Source: Saccharicrinis fermentans DSM 9555 = JCM 21142 (GTDB lineage: Bacteria > Bacteroidota > Bacteroidia > Bacteroidales > Marinilabiliaceae). From it: a stretch of 64,000 nucleotides of DNA. The stretch lies in the NCBI RefSeq assembly GCF_000517085.1, contig NZ_KI912107.1:4213980-4277979 (forward strand), read 5' to 3'. The notes beneath the pieces were generated by a model. It was not told the origin of the DNA and ran no database searches. It saw only the letters and a list, made by a program, of their open reading frames with translations. Position 1 is the first letter of the stretch; every line of letters starts with the position of its first letter. Shown here one piece after another: positions 1-9,974 of this stretch. Made by a program: the position numbers and the translations under genes.

Positions 1-38
1 TTTGAAAAAATGATAGTAACTTTGTTGGTTTACACCAT

Positions 39-46
39 TATATTTG
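39..46 (+). promoter_or_regulatory. possible -7 box of the PiT transporter gene
   Basis: TATATTTG fits the Bacteroidota -7 consensus TAnnTTTG and lies 22 nt before the ATG at 68. No TTG/TTTG box lies at the usual spacing of about 19-20 nt, so support is the -7 motif and its position only. Confidence 0.3.
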
Positions 47-67
47 CACCTAATATTTAATAGATAG

Positions 68-2350
68 ATGGAGTACCTATACCTTATAATTGTGATCTTG
101 TTGTTACTGGGCGTTGTAGATCTGGTAGTCGGGGTTTCTAATGATGCCGTTAACTTCTTAAACGCAGCAATGGGTTCAAAAGTAGCCAAGAGGCATTATG
201 TGTATTTGGTAGCAGGAGCCGGCTTACTCATTGGCGCGGGATTTTCAGGAGGAATGATGGAAGTAGCGCGCAAAGGAGTCTTTTACCCCGAACACTTTTA
301 TTTAAATCAGCTACTCATGGTTTTTGTAGCGGTGATGATAGCCGATATATTATTGGTGGATTTATTTAACACCTTTGGTTTTCCCACATCTACTACCATC
401 GCAATTGTATTCGAAATGCTGGGTGCTGCTTTGGCGATGGGGCTTTTAATCATCGGAGGAGATAATCCTGACAAGCTGATCATTGACGACCTTATAAATA
501 CCCAACGCATATTTACCATCTTAGGAGGCATCGTCATATCCATCTTTTTGGCATTCATCACAGGTGCCATTGTTCAGTTTGTTACACGCGTAATATTTAC
601 ATTCCAATATAAAAACCAATTTAAATTTTTATTTTCCGTTGCCGGTGCCGTTTCTCTGACCGCCATTGTTTTTTTATTGGCAAAACAAGATATTGCCTTT
701 GCCAATCTTCTTTCTGGCGCCATGGATACATTTGTTCATGAGCATTTAGCTACCGTCTTAGCGATATTCTTTGCACTATCGTTATCCTTGTTTACAGTTC
801 TTGCCTACGTTTTTAATGCGGACATACCCCGCATTGTTGTTTTCTGCGGAACATTTGCCCTCGCACTTTCTTTTGCAGCCAATGACCTAGTCAATTTCAT
901 TGGAGTTCCTTTATCAGCGCTTGAAGGCATCCATATTTTTTCCGCTGAGGGGAGTGGTGATGCCAGCCATTTCTTAATGAATATTTGGGGTGATGGAATA
1001 TTGGCCAACACCTCTTGGCAAAAAGGTACGTATCGTTTTATTTATCTCGCTGCCGGTCTCATCATGGCCATCGCACTCTTCTACTCACGAAAAGCACGCA
1101 CGGTAACCAATACTGAATTATATTTGGGCAAACAGGAATCCGGACAAGAATCTTTTGAACCATCGCATCTATCAAAGCTTCTGGTTAGGATATTTTTAAC
1201 GCTATATACATACATACGCAATAAAATGCCCGAAAAAATCACTTCCTTTTTTTCACAGAGATATGAGCGCGATGCCGCACCAGCAATGACCGACGGCACC
1301 ACAACACCAGCTTTCTTTGACACTGTAAGGGCCAGCGTAAACCTGGTAGTAGCCAGTATTCTAATAGCCATTGGCACCTACCTTAGATTTCCGCTATCTA
1401 CCACCTTTGTGGTTTTCATGGTAGCCATGGGTACATCATTGGCCGATCAAGCTTGGGGACGCGAAAGTGCAGTATATAGGATATCCGGTGTGCTCTCTGT
1501 TTTGGGGGGATGGTTTATTACTGCCAGCGCTGGTTTTGTAGGAGCATTTGTGCTTACTGTATTTATCTGGTGGGGAGAGTTATATGCGGTTATACTACTC
1601 ACATTAATCATTCCCTATGTGTTGTACAAAACCAATGGCATACATAAAAAAGCACGCCTACAGCGCACTGAATTAAAAAGCGAAAGAAAGCAACAAATAG
1701 CCGATAACAAAGAAAATATGGCAGGCCTCGGAAGAGAACGAATTCGAAAACACATCCTAGAGACCTCAAAAATTTACATCTTAATCATACAAGGCTTTGT
1801 AGATGAGAATGTAAAACAGCTTAAAGAAACCTGCGAGAAGTCTAAATATCTGGAAAAAGTATCGAAAAACATCAAAGAAGATTTGTTTGAGACCTTCTCA
1901 AAGATGGATGCCGGGGCTTTTAATTCAAGCCACTATTTTATTCAGGCCATAGACTATCTGGGCGAGCTATCCAGCACCTTGAAACAAATTGCAGTTCCTA
2001 TTTTTAATCATGTCGAAAATCAACACAAAGGACTTTCTAAAAGCCAAAAAGAAGACATCCTACTTCTACTGGAAGAAGTAACAGGTTTTTTTAACTATCT
2101 CGTTCACATAGAAAAAGAGCAAAAGTTTGATTCGGTTCCTGAGATGATTGAAAAGCAAAAATACATCGTTGATTTAATCGAGGACTTACGCAAAAAACAG
2201 ATTAAACGTATCATGGATGGAGTTGGCAAAACACGCTCGAGTATTCTTTTATTGGAATGCTATGCAGAATCAAAAAATCTCATTCTGTATACCATTAACT
2301 TGTTGAAGTCACATCGCGATTTCCATGCCAGCTATTCAAAAGAGCATTAA
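68..2350 (+). CDS. PiT-family inorganic phosphate transporter with fused PhoU-like C-terminal domain
   Basis: This is an inner-membrane low-affinity phosphate (metal-phosphate) symporter of the PiT family. The two family signatures are visible: SNDAVNFLNAAMGS at about residues 24-37 and FAANDLVNFIGVP at about 269. There are many hydrophobic helices up to about residue 520, including a third conserved element (FPLSTTF, about 441). After about residue 530 the protein becomes charged and helical, resembling PhoU, which in other systems senses or limits phosphate flux. At 760 aa it is longer than simple PiT proteins because of this tail. It is followed by a lipoprotein and a TonB receptor on the same strand, which may serve the same nutrient (inference). 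The ATG at 68 is the only sensible start before the first helix. Confidence 0.92.
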   Translation: MEYLYLIIVILLLLGVVDLVVGVSNDAVNFLNAAMGSKVAKRHYVYLVAGAGLLIGAGFSGGMMEVARKGVFYPEHFYLNQLLMVFVAVMIADILLVDLFNTFGFPTSTTIAIVFEMLGAALAMGLLIIGGDNPDKLIIDDLINTQRIFTILGGIVISIFLAFITGAIVQFVTRVIFTFQYKNQFKFLFSVAGAVSLTAIVFLLAKQDIAFANLLSGAMDTFVHEHLATVLAIFFALSLSLFTVLAYVFNADIPRIVVFCGTFALALSFAANDLVNFIGVPLSALEGIHIFSAEGSGDASHFLMNIWGDGILANTSWQKGTYRFIYLAAGLIMAIALFYSRKARTVTNTELYLGKQESGQESFEPSHLSKLLVRIFLTLYTYIRNKMPEKITSFFSQRYERDAAPAMTDGTTTPAFFDTVRASVNLVVASILIAIGTYLRFPLSTTFVVFMVAMGTSLADQAWGRESAVYRISGVLSVLGGWFITASAGFVGAFVLTVFIWWGELYAVILLTLIIPYVLYKTNGIHKKARLQRTELKSERKQQIADNKENMAGLGRERIRKHILETSKIYILIIQGFVDENVKQLKETCEKSKYLEKVSKNIKEDLFETFSKMDAGAFNSSHYFIQAIDYLGELSSTLKQIAVPIFNHVENQHKGLSKSQKEDILLLLEEVTGFFNYLVHIEKEQKFDSVPEMIEKQKYIVDLIEDLRKKQIKRIMDGVGKTRSSILLLECYAESKNLILYTINLLKSHRDFHASYSKEH

Positions 2351-2888
2351 TGAGGCGTCCAGACTAATTCATACACCATTACCAGTGGGACCTTCTACAC
2401 GTCCAGCAAGTAAACAACACATCCTGCTCACCCCAATACACTTCACAGCATTCTAATAGTGAGATCAAAACAACAGGAGTGCTCCCCAATTGGTATACTA
2501 AACCATTACCCTTCCCAAAAATACATCCCCGCTCATTGTCCCAGAAAGATTTATGGAACCTTCGTCATGGGCGTCGAAAATAGCAGAATAAAGAACTCAA
2601 ATAAGCTCCAAAGTAACCGAATAGCACAAAATGTTACCCAAAGATTACGCAAACGTTAAGTGCGCTATTTATTAACATATAGAAACAAAAGCAAAAAACA
2701 CACTAACACCTGAATAACAACAACATATAACACCTTTGTAGTTAACACATACTTCATACACCCTTAATATTCACTTATCGGATTGCCCACTTTAGGAACA
2801 TATTTTTGCTAACGAAATTAAAACTCACATGAAAAGGATTGTGAGGAGTAAAAATTGAAACAACTAATATTTTAAATATCATTAGAAA
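2351..2888. other. 538-bp intergenic region without a convincing gene
   Basis: A 66-codon GTG-started frame (2459-2659) has no recognisable domain or ribosome-binding context, so I do not call it. Near the downstream end, TATTTTTG at 2801-2808 resembles a -7 promoter box for the lipoprotein gene, leaving a leader of about 80 nt. I see no strong hairpin or repeat. Confidence 0.5.
2801..2808 (+). promoter_or_regulatory. possible -7 box of the beta-helix lipoprotein gene
   Basis: TATTTTTG matches TAnnTTTG about 80 nt upstream of the ATG at 2889. A TTG at 2783-2785 is closer than the normal -33 spacing, so this is tentative. Confidence 0.3.
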
Positions 2889-4115
2889 ATGAAGAAGACA
2901 TTTTTATTATTCGGATTGGCAGTAGCCACTTTGTTTACTGCTTGTAGTGAAGATGATGAAAAAATTGTTGAGAAAATTATCGAAGACAATGGCATTATCG
3001 TAAAGGTATCCTCAAACATTACCGAGAACACCACATGGGATGCCGACAGCGTTTACCAATTAGGCGGACGTATCACGGTTCTTGATGACGTAACATTAAC
3101 AATAGAGCCAGGAACCATCATCAAAGGAGAAGCAGGTACCGGTTCAAATGCAACAGCTCTTTTGGTAGCTCGCGGTGCCACCTTACTAGCAGAAGGAACT
3201 CCATCGGCTCCCATAATCTTTACATCCGTTGCCGACGAACTATTACCCGAAGATATCGCTGCAGGTAACTTTGCTTCTCCGAACCTAGACAATGACATCA
3301 ACGGTCTTTGGGGCGGGGTGATTGTATTGGGGAAAGCACCAATATCAGCGGCCAACGAAAGCGATGAAGACGTTACTGAAATTCAGATTGAAGGAATACC
3401 TACATCTGACACCAACGGTCTTTATGGAGGTAACGATGAAGAAGATAACTCTGGTATACTTAAATATATTTCCATTCGTCACGGTGGTGCGAATATCGGT
3501 TCAGGAAATGAAATTAACGGACTTTCTTTGGGTGGAGTTGGAAACAAAACTACCATTGAAAATATTGAGATTGTAGCCAACCAGGATGATGGTATCGAGT
3601 GGTTTGGTGGATCAGTGGATGTTAAAAACGTAGTTGTTTGGAACGTAGGTGACGACGGTCTGGATACCGATCAAGCCTGGTCTGGGTCTGTTGATAACTT
3701 TATTGTTATTACACCTGCTGGTCATGCTTTCGAATTAGACGGACCTGAAGGATCCGACGAGTCTGTTTTTGCTTCTCACTCCATTTCAAACGGTACTGTA
3801 ATTGCGAGTGAATTTGATTCAGAGGGTGAAGTTGAACGTGAATGTGAAGATTTGATCAATGGAGATGCAAACTCTATGGTTTCTTTAAGTTATATCAACT
3901 TTACAGCTATCAACACGCAAACAATAGATGCCGACATATTAGAAGCTGCAGATGTGAGTATTTCAAATATTGTCTTAGACGTAGCAGAGGAAGACCTTCT
4001 TCTTCACCTGGAAGATGCTACTGAAGTACCAGCTACAGTAACAGCCGGAACAACCAGTACAGTAGATAAATCTGTATTTTCATGGACTTGGGCTTATATA
4101 GCTGGAAAATTTTAA
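2889..4115 (+). CDS. surface-type lipoprotein with predicted parallel beta-helix
   Basis: The N-terminus is a lipoprotein signal (MKKTFLLFGLAVATLFTAC, modified Cys19). Cys19 is followed by SEDDE, which fits the acidic surface-export signal described for Bacteroidota lipoproteins. The mature part shows irregular repeats rich in Gly, Asp, Asn and Val with regularly spaced hydrophobic residues (for example DDGIEWFGGSVDVKNV and GDDGLDTDQ), typical of a right-handed parallel beta-helix. I see no catalytic signature. It sits 96 bp before a TonB-dependent receptor, and lipoprotein/receptor pairs often form one uptake system. With the PiT transporter upstream, phosphate or an organophosphate is a guess for the ligand. 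Confidence 0.8.
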   Translation: MKKTFLLFGLAVATLFTACSEDDEKIVEKIIEDNGIIVKVSSNITENTTWDADSVYQLGGRITVLDDVTLTIEPGTIIKGEAGTGSNATALLVARGATLLAEGTPSAPIIFTSVADELLPEDIAAGNFASPNLDNDINGLWGGVIVLGKAPISAANESDEDVTEIQIEGIPTSDTNGLYGGNDEEDNSGILKYISIRHGGANIGSGNEINGLSLGGVGNKTTIENIEIVANQDDGIEWFGGSVDVKNVVVWNVGDDGLDTDQAWSGSVDNFIVITPAGHAFELDGPEGSDESVFASHSISNGTVIASEFDSEGEVERECEDLINGDANSMVSLSYINFTAINTQTIDADILEAADVSISNIVLDVAEEDLLLHLEDATEVPATVTAGTTSTVDKSVFSWTWAYIAGKF

Positions 4116-4150
4116 TATGCGATTATATCACGCACAATAAGATATTCAAA

Positions 4151-4180
4151 AGCAGGCTCGCATACTCATGCGGGTCTGCT
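4151..4180 (+). terminator. intergenic hairpin between lipoprotein and receptor genes
   Basis: AGCAGGCTCGCAT and ATGCGGGTCTGCT form a 13-bp stem (two G-U wobbles if transcribed) around ACTC, followed by TCATTTATTT. It lies 35 bp after the lipoprotein stop and could be an attenuating terminator that sets lipoprotein-to-receptor stoichiometry, or an mRNA-stabilising hairpin. Confidence 0.6.
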
Positions 4181-4211
4181 TCATTTATTTAAAACACATA
4201 TAATTTACACT

Positions 4212-7106
4212 GTGAAAAACTTATTCATTGTTTTTTTTGTTTTAGTTTCTGTATGGGCTCAAGCCCAGAATGGAAAAATTAGGGGTACGGTTATCGATGG
4301 TACTAATGGAGAAACACTGGTGGGAGTAACTGTATTTGTGAAAGGTACAACCACTGGGACAATTACTGATTTGGATGGCAAATATTCAATTGATCTGGCC
4401 GCCGGAACTTATGATATACAGATCTCTTATATCTCATATGAAACAATTATTGTGGAAGGAGTAGAGGTAAAAGCCAACGATATAACAGTGATGAATGATG
4501 TGCATCTGGGACAGAACGTACAAGATATTGAAGAGGTAGTGATTAAAGCCAAAGTCATGAGAACAACGGAGACAGCACTACAAACGATGAAAAAAAAATC
4601 AACCGTTATGTTAGACGGTATTTCTGCTAGTAAAATTCAATTAATAGGAGATGCTACCGCAGTGGAGGCAGCAAAAAGAATTACTGGTGTTTCCATACAA
4701 GATGGGAAATACATTTATGTTCGTGGCTTGGGCGACAGATATTCAAAAACCACACTCAATGGAATGGATATTCCCGGTCTTGATCCCGACAAGAACAGTA
4801 TCCAAATGGACATTTTCCCAACCAACCTGATCAACAATATGATGGTCAGCAAAAACTTTACGGCTGATCTCCCGGCCGATTTTACTGGAGGAGTCATGAA
4901 TGTAGAAACAAAGGACTTCCCCGAGAGAAAAATATTTAGCGTATCGGTGGGTACCTCTTACAACCCGGATATGCATTTCAACGCTGATTACCTGACCTAT
5001 GAGGGTGGAGACCTTGATTTTTTAGGCATGGATGATGGCACCAGAAAGCTCCCATCAAATGCCAGACAAGAAGCTATTCCATCTCCCATAAGTGGACACA
5101 GCAGCGAGGAAGCCAATGCTTTTATCAATAGTTTTAATCCGGAACTGGGCGCTAAAAGCAAAACCAGTCCAACTGATTTTAGCATAGGTATTTCTTATGG
5201 AAACCAAATAGACTTAGGTAGCAACAAAGAAAACTATGCTGACAAAGCACCAAAACTAGGTTATGTTTTTTCCGCCTCCTATAAATCAAAGTATAAGTAT
5301 TACGACCAGTATGAGTACGGTGATTATCAACTGAACAAGGATAAGAGTAAATTCGAAATGGTCAATGCCACCACCCAGGATGGCAGACTAGGAGAACATG
5401 AAGTACTTATAGGACTACTTGGAGGCGTAGCCTACAAAACAAATCTATCCAAACTAAGGTTCACCGTAATGAGATTACAAAGTGGTGAAAGCAAAGCCGG
5501 ACAGTTTTACATTGACAACAACAGTTTGGCACTGGGGCAGTCTGGCTATCTCGCCTATGCCAATAACCTTCAATACAACGAGAGATCGCTGACCAACGCT
5601 TTGCTTAATGGCAAGCACGTACTAAACAATACAGGCTGGGAAGTAGACTGGCGTATATCGCCCACCCTATCAATTTCCAATGATCCTGACATAAGAAAAA
5701 CTGCCTTTACCTTCGGAGAAAATGACACCACCTTTAGTGCCGGTGCCGGCGGTAATCCAACACGAATTTGGAGAGAGCTGAAGGAAATCAGCCTCTCCAG
5801 TAAATTTGACATTACCAAAAAATACAAGTTTAAAGGCAATGATGCCTCCTTAAAATTCGGGGCTAGCTATACCTATAAGGATCGGGACTATGAAATTATC
5901 AAATATGACCTGGTCAATTTTGGAGGACAGCCCACCTGGAACTCTCTTGACGCAAATCTGGTACTCATTCCTGAAAATATTTATCCCTATGGGGCAAACT
6001 TCTATTACCAAACCGACTATAGCAACCCTAACCCCAACGAATACAGTGCAAACTCCAGCAATATAGCTTTTTACCTGTCCAATGAATTTAATGTCTTCGC
6101 TAAGCTGAAGACCACATTAGGTCTTCGCTTCGAGAGCTTTGTGATGAACCATACTGGCAGGGATCAAGCAGGCGCTCAAGGAAGCTCCTTTGGAAAGGTA
6201 CTGAAAAATGAAAAAGTACTAAACTCCTTTGACATGTTCCCTTCCATCAACTTAATATACACATTAAGTAATGAGCAAAACCTACGTGCATCCTTCTCCA
6301 GAACGACGGCCAGACCATCATTCAAAGAGCTTTCTTTTGCACAAATCATTGATCCTCTATCCAATACTATTTTTAATGGAGCTCTACATGTTTATGGTGA
6401 TGGCGGTGGAAACCTAAGTGCTACATATATCAACAATTACGATCTCCGTTGGGAAGTATTCTTAAAGGAAGGTCAGATGTTTTCCGTGAGTGGCTTTTAT
6501 AAACAATTTGAAGACCCCATTGAATTGGTACGTATTCCAGAACAACAAACCAGTACAGAGTACCAACCTCGAAATGTGGGAGATGGAAATTTGATGGGAC
6601 TGGAATTGGAATTCAGGAAAAACCTAGCTTTTATGTCACTTAACAACCTCAACCTGAGTGGTAACTTAACCCTAGTGGATTCAAAAGTGGAAATGACTGA
6701 TACAGAATACAACTCTCGTAAAAGCCTGGAACGAAACGGAGAAGACATCGATAATAAACGTGTAATGGCCGGACAAGCACCCTATGTGATAAATGCGGGT
6801 ATTACCTATGGCCTGCGCTCAAAAGGATTCGATGCAGGCATCTTCTACAATGTAAAAGGAGAAACCTTATCTATTGTAGGAGGAGGCATATTTCCGGATG
6901 TATATGTAAAACCCTTTAATAGCCTAAATCTTAGTGTCAATAAAAAATTCGGACAAACACAACGATTACTGATAGAATTTAAAGTATCTAATCTGCTCAA
7001 CAATGATTATGACGAAGTATATCAAGCCTACAAAGCCCAAGATCAAACATTTAAAAAATACAGTCCTGGTCAGTCTTTTAGCATAGGTGTAAAATATAAA
7101 CTCTAA
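4212..7106 (+). CDS. TonB-dependent outer-membrane receptor with N-terminal carboxypeptidase-like domain
   Basis: The protein imports a ligand across the outer membrane using TonB energy. Residues 1-19 are a signal peptide ending AQAQ. Residues 22-100 are the CarboxypepD_reg-like beta-sandwich (IRGTVIDGTNGETLVGV, then TDLDGKYSIDL). The plug follows at roughly 115-235 (YVRGLGDRYSKTTLNGM). The rest is a 22-strand-type barrel ending in FSIGVKYKL. At 964 aa its length is normal. The start codon is GTG, since no in-frame ATG lies nearby upstream. The plug subtype with YVRGLGDRY is common in receptors outside SusC/D pairs, and there is no SusD gene here. The ligand is unknown. A strong terminator follows. 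Confidence 0.9.
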   Translation: MKNLFIVFFVLVSVWAQAQNGKIRGTVIDGTNGETLVGVTVFVKGTTTGTITDLDGKYSIDLAAGTYDIQISYISYETIIVEGVEVKANDITVMNDVHLGQNVQDIEEVVIKAKVMRTTETALQTMKKKSTVMLDGISASKIQLIGDATAVEAAKRITGVSIQDGKYIYVRGLGDRYSKTTLNGMDIPGLDPDKNSIQMDIFPTNLINNMMVSKNFTADLPADFTGGVMNVETKDFPERKIFSVSVGTSYNPDMHFNADYLTYEGGDLDFLGMDDGTRKLPSNARQEAIPSPISGHSSEEANAFINSFNPELGAKSKTSPTDFSIGISYGNQIDLGSNKENYADKAPKLGYVFSASYKSKYKYYDQYEYGDYQLNKDKSKFEMVNATTQDGRLGEHEVLIGLLGGVAYKTNLSKLRFTVMRLQSGESKAGQFYIDNNSLALGQSGYLAYANNLQYNERSLTNALLNGKHVLNNTGWEVDWRISPTLSISNDPDIRKTAFTFGENDTTFSAGAGGNPTRIWRELKEISLSSKFDITKKYKFKGNDASLKFGASYTYKDRDYEIIKYDLVNFGGQPTWNSLDANLVLIPENIYPYGANFYYQTDYSNPNPNEYSANSSNIAFYLSNEFNVFAKLKTTLGLRFESFVMNHTGRDQAGAQGSSFGKVLKNEKVLNSFDMFPSINLIYTLSNEQNLRASFSRTTARPSFKELSFAQIIDPLSNTIFNGALHVYGDGGGNLSATYINNYDLRWEVFLKEGQMFSVSGFYKQFEDPIELVRIPEQQTSTEYQPRNVGDGNLMGLELEFRKNLAFMSLNNLNLSGNLTLVDSKVEMTDTEYNSRKSLERNGEDIDNKRVMAGQAPYVINAGITYGLRSKGFDAGIFYNVKGETLSIVGGGIFPDVYVKPFNSLNLSVNKKFGQTQRLLIEFKVSNLLNNDYDEVYQAYKAQDQTFKKYSPGQSFSIGVKYKL

Positions 7107-7134
7107 TAAAAACACGGGTATTTAAAATTAAAAA

Positions 7135-7166
7135 AGAGGTTGTTCGTTTGAGCAACCTCTTTTTCT
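7135..7166. terminator. bidirectional rho-independent terminator
   Basis: AGAGGTTGTTC and GAGCAACCTCT form an 11-bp stem (one wobble) around a 4-nt loop. An A-run lies before it and TTTTCT after it, so it can serve both the receptor gene on + and the convergent ligase gene on -. Confidence 0.85.
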
Positions 7167-7233
7167 ATCTCTATCATCAAGATAATTTCTTTCTATTCAT
7201 CTCGTTTAAACATGCACTTGTAACAAAGCGATA

Positions 7234-8871
7234 CTACTTCATATACTTATACCTCTTAATACTCTTCTTAGGAGTCTTATCAAATTCCTCGGGGAATAAA
7301 GTCACTTTTGAAAGGTTCATATATGCGGGCAGCTCATCGTTCAATGGTTTTTTCAGTCCCTCTATAGTCGTAACGATCTCCTTCTCTGACAGGTTTTCGG
7401 CATCAGTACGTTCATAATCAGGATAAACGAGCGCCTCTAATTTTCCATCTCCCATATCTCTGACCAAACATTCCTGAACATAATCCATGCTATTCAGTTT
7501 GGCTTCTATCTCCTCCGGATAAATGTTTTGGCCAGAACCGCTGAGTATCATATTTTTACTCCGTCCCTTAATATATATAAAGTTATTCTCGTCTATAAGT
7601 CCCAGATCACCGGTACGCAACCATCCATCTTTATCAAATGATGCATCAGTAGCTTCTTGATTTTTGTAATAGCCCAACATGGTATTGGTTCCTTTCACCA
7701 ATATCTCTCCCACTTCATTGTAAGGGTCGGAGGAGTCAATCATCACATCCATCCGCTGTACCAACTTACCCGCCGACCGGGGTTGAATAGCATCCCATGC
7801 TTCATAGCTAATAAGAGGACCGCACTCGGTCATACCATAACCAATGGTAAAAGGGAAACCTATCTTACGTAAAAAATCCTCCACATCCTTATTCAATGCC
7901 GCCCCACCGATAACAATTTGTTGGAATTCGCCACCAAAGACTTCGGTCAGTTGATTTTTAACTTTTTGATAAACCAACTGATTTAAGATAGGTATTTTGC
8001 TAAGGGTTTTCACAGGATTTTTCTCCAGTGCAGGAAGAATACGCCTCTTAAATATTTTCTCCAAGATAAGAGGCACTGCCAAAATTAAATGCGGCTTCAC
8101 CTGTTGAAACGCCTCTGTGATAATTTGAGGTGAAGGAGTTCTACTTAAAAAAGTGATATGACAACCCACGGTAAAAGGCCACAAAAATTCAAAGAGACAA
8201 CCATAAGCATGCGCCAAAGGTAAAAACGATACCATCCTACTACCTACTTCTAATTGCAGGTTATCTTGAGCGTATAACACATTGGACCATATGCTGCGAT
8301 GCGGTAACATCACACCCTTTGAGAAACCAGAGGTCCCTGAGGTATACGACAATACCATCATCTCCTCTGCATCTATGCTGGCAAAATCAATAAGCGCGGG
8401 TGTAAAATCTGCAGGTATCTTTATAGAATCGATCACTTCTCCAAGATGAAGCTTACAATTCACCAAAGGTTTAAAGTTTTCTATATTGACTATACCCACA
8501 ATTTTTTTCATCTTACTTTCATCCACCTTATTAAAGATCAACTCTGTTGAAAACAACAGTTTTGATTCAGAATGGCTGACGATATGATGAATTTCGTTAC
8601 TTCCAAAATCCGGTAATATTGGAACAACCACTGCTCCATAGGATACGGTGGCTAAATAGGTAATGGCATAATTACTGAGGTTTCTCCCTACAAGCGCTAC
8701 CTTATCTCCTTTTTGAATATCACACTTCTTTAGGAGTTCCTGTATCCAATATATCCGTTCGCTAACTTGAAGATAAGTATATGTTTGCCCCTGATAATCA
8801 CTAAAGGCTGAGCGATTTCCATATTTTTTCAAGGCATGCTCAACCATACCAATAAATCCGTTATTCTCCAT
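7234..8871 (-). CDS. AMP-dependent synthetase/ligase, long-chain fatty acyl-CoA ligase type
   Basis: This ANL-superfamily enzyme activates a carboxylic acid with ATP and transfers it to CoA. It shows the phosphate-binding loop YTSGTSGFSKG (about residues 178-188), the GYGMTECGP motif (about 347) and the hinge region WLRTGDLGL (about 424). A C-terminal domain carries the catalytic-lysine region (DKTPKKSIKRYKYMK at the end). The class includes FadD-like ligases of Bacteroidota, with a fatty acid as the probable substrate. I start at the ATG at 8871 (MENNGFIGM), where family homology begins; a 21-codon longer frame reaches 8934 but adds only non-homologous residues. It is monocistronic and converges with the receptor gene. 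Confidence 0.87.
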   Translation of the reverse strand: MENNGFIGMVEHALKKYGNRSAFSDYQGQTYTYLQVSERIYWIQELLKKCDIQKGDKVALVGRNLSNYAITYLATVSYGAVVVPILPDFGSNEIHHIVSHSESKLLFSTELIFNKVDESKMKKIVGIVNIENFKPLVNCKLHLGEVIDSIKIPADFTPALIDFASIDAEEMMVLSYTSGTSGFSKGVMLPHRSIWSNVLYAQDNLQLEVGSRMVSFLPLAHAYGCLFEFLWPFTVGCHITFLSRTPSPQIITEAFQQVKPHLILAVPLILEKIFKRRILPALEKNPVKTLSKIPILNQLVYQKVKNQLTEVFGGEFQQIVIGGAALNKDVEDFLRKIGFPFTIGYGMTECGPLISYEAWDAIQPRSAGKLVQRMDVMIDSSDPYNEVGEILVKGTNTMLGYYKNQEATDASFDKDGWLRTGDLGLIDENNFIYIKGRSKNMILSGSGQNIYPEEIEAKLNSMDYVQECLVRDMGDGKLEALVYPDYERTDAENLSEKEIVTTIEGLKKPLNDELPAYMNLSKVTLFPEEFDKTPKKSIKRYKYMK

Positions 8872-9102
8872 AATATATAATTTATCTCTCGGGATAGGGG
8901 CGTCAAAAATTGCAAAACCATTGCAATAAAGCAAGATAATATCAACATTTTAACAAGCAACCACTCGTATCTAACTAATTATTAACTACTTTGTTCATAG
9001 CTCAAATTTATTTTATTCATTAAGCGACCTAGCCCTGATAGCTATACATCCTTTTATCATTCGAACAGATATTTCGGATTATAAACCACGCCATATTTTT
9101 CC

Positions 9103-9957
9103 ATGAACGAAAAATGTATTATAAATTCACTAAATTTGGCCAAGAGGGAATTGAAACAGCATCAAAGTATAGATAAAACCCATAAAATGACATTTGACGA
9201 GATTTTCAATAAAATACAAGCAGGTGAAATCAGTAAAGAAGAGGCCCAACAGCATTTTAGCCTAGAGTGGATGGAAACAGCCAGTCGTTCTATTTTAGAT
9301 GTAAACCGAGGGATGCGCACCAATATCCCGGAAATTATTTATGGGGAATATAAATCGCTAGATCAAACTATTGAACTCGCAAGCAAGATCCTAAACACAC
9401 ATCCTCGTGTAGTGATATCCCGTAGTCCATTTAATGATGAAGTAGCTCAACATTTTGACAATCATCATCCGCTCCTAAAAGGGGACAAAGTGCTTGTTAT
9501 AGGTGAACTTCCTCAGGCCTATGGCCATATTTTAGTGGTAAGTGCCGGAGCGGCTGATCATCCGATATGTGAGGAGTGTGAAATAGTTTTAAAGGCGCTT
9601 GGCGTAAACCCCATTGTCTTCGAAGACAGAGGTATTGCGCACCCCACCCGTGTTTTGGAAGCGATTAAAGAGGGCATCAAAAAAAATGTGAAAGCCGTTA
9701 TTGTGGTAGCAGGTATGGAAGGAGCATTGGCGCCATTTGTAGCTTCACTAGTTTCCTTACCGGCCATTGGTGTTCCCACATCCGTGGGGTATGGTTTCAG
9801 GGCCAAGGAAGCAGCACTCACATCTATGCTAGCCTCTTGCGCTCCCAATCTTACCGTGGTGAATATCGACGGAGGTCTACGAGCTGCCGTGGTAGCAGCT
9901 CTCATAGCTAAAAACAGCACAAACAGCACAAACACACAGAACGATAAGTCATCATAA
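9103..9957 (+). CDS. larB: LarB-like nickel-pincer cofactor biosynthesis carboxylase
   Basis: LarB carboxylates the pyridinium ring of nicotinic acid adenine dinucleotide and cleaves the phosphoanhydride. This is the first step of nickel-pincer nucleotide synthesis for lactate racemase-type enzymes. The family pattern is clear: RTNIPEIIYGEYKS in the first half, then an AIR-carboxylase-like domain with VSAGAADHPICEECE, VIVVAGMEGALAPFVASLV, PTSVGYGF and VVNIDGGLRAA. Family length is about 250 aa, so the more likely start may be the ATG at 9187 (MTFDEIFNKIQAG); the upstream 28 codons are poorly supported. larC, larE and larA are absent from this window. Confidence 0.85.
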   Translation: MNEKCIINSLNLAKRELKQHQSIDKTHKMTFDEIFNKIQAGEISKEEAQQHFSLEWMETASRSILDVNRGMRTNIPEIIYGEYKSLDQTIELASKILNTHPRVVISRSPFNDEVAQHFDNHHPLLKGDKVLVIGELPQAYGHILVVSAGAADHPICEECEIVLKALGVNPIVFEDRGIAHPTRVLEAIKEGIKKNVKAVIVVAGMEGALAPFVASLVSLPAIGVPTSVGYGFRAKEAALTSMLASCAPNLTVVNIDGGLRAAVVAALIAKNSTNSTNTQNDKSS

Positions 9958-9974
9958 TTTCCCTTGTAATGCTA

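Noticed and set aside
2459-2659. 66-codon open frame in the first intergenic gap
   Set aside because: GTG start, no homology-like pattern, basic and low-complexity composition, no ribosome-binding context.
7148-7417. 89-codon frame opposite the end of the acyl-CoA ligase
   Set aside because: It begins inside the terminator and runs antisense to a clear gene.
9558-9935. 125-codon frame opposite larB
   Set aside because: Antisense shadow with repetitive Ala/Thr composition mirrored from larB codons.
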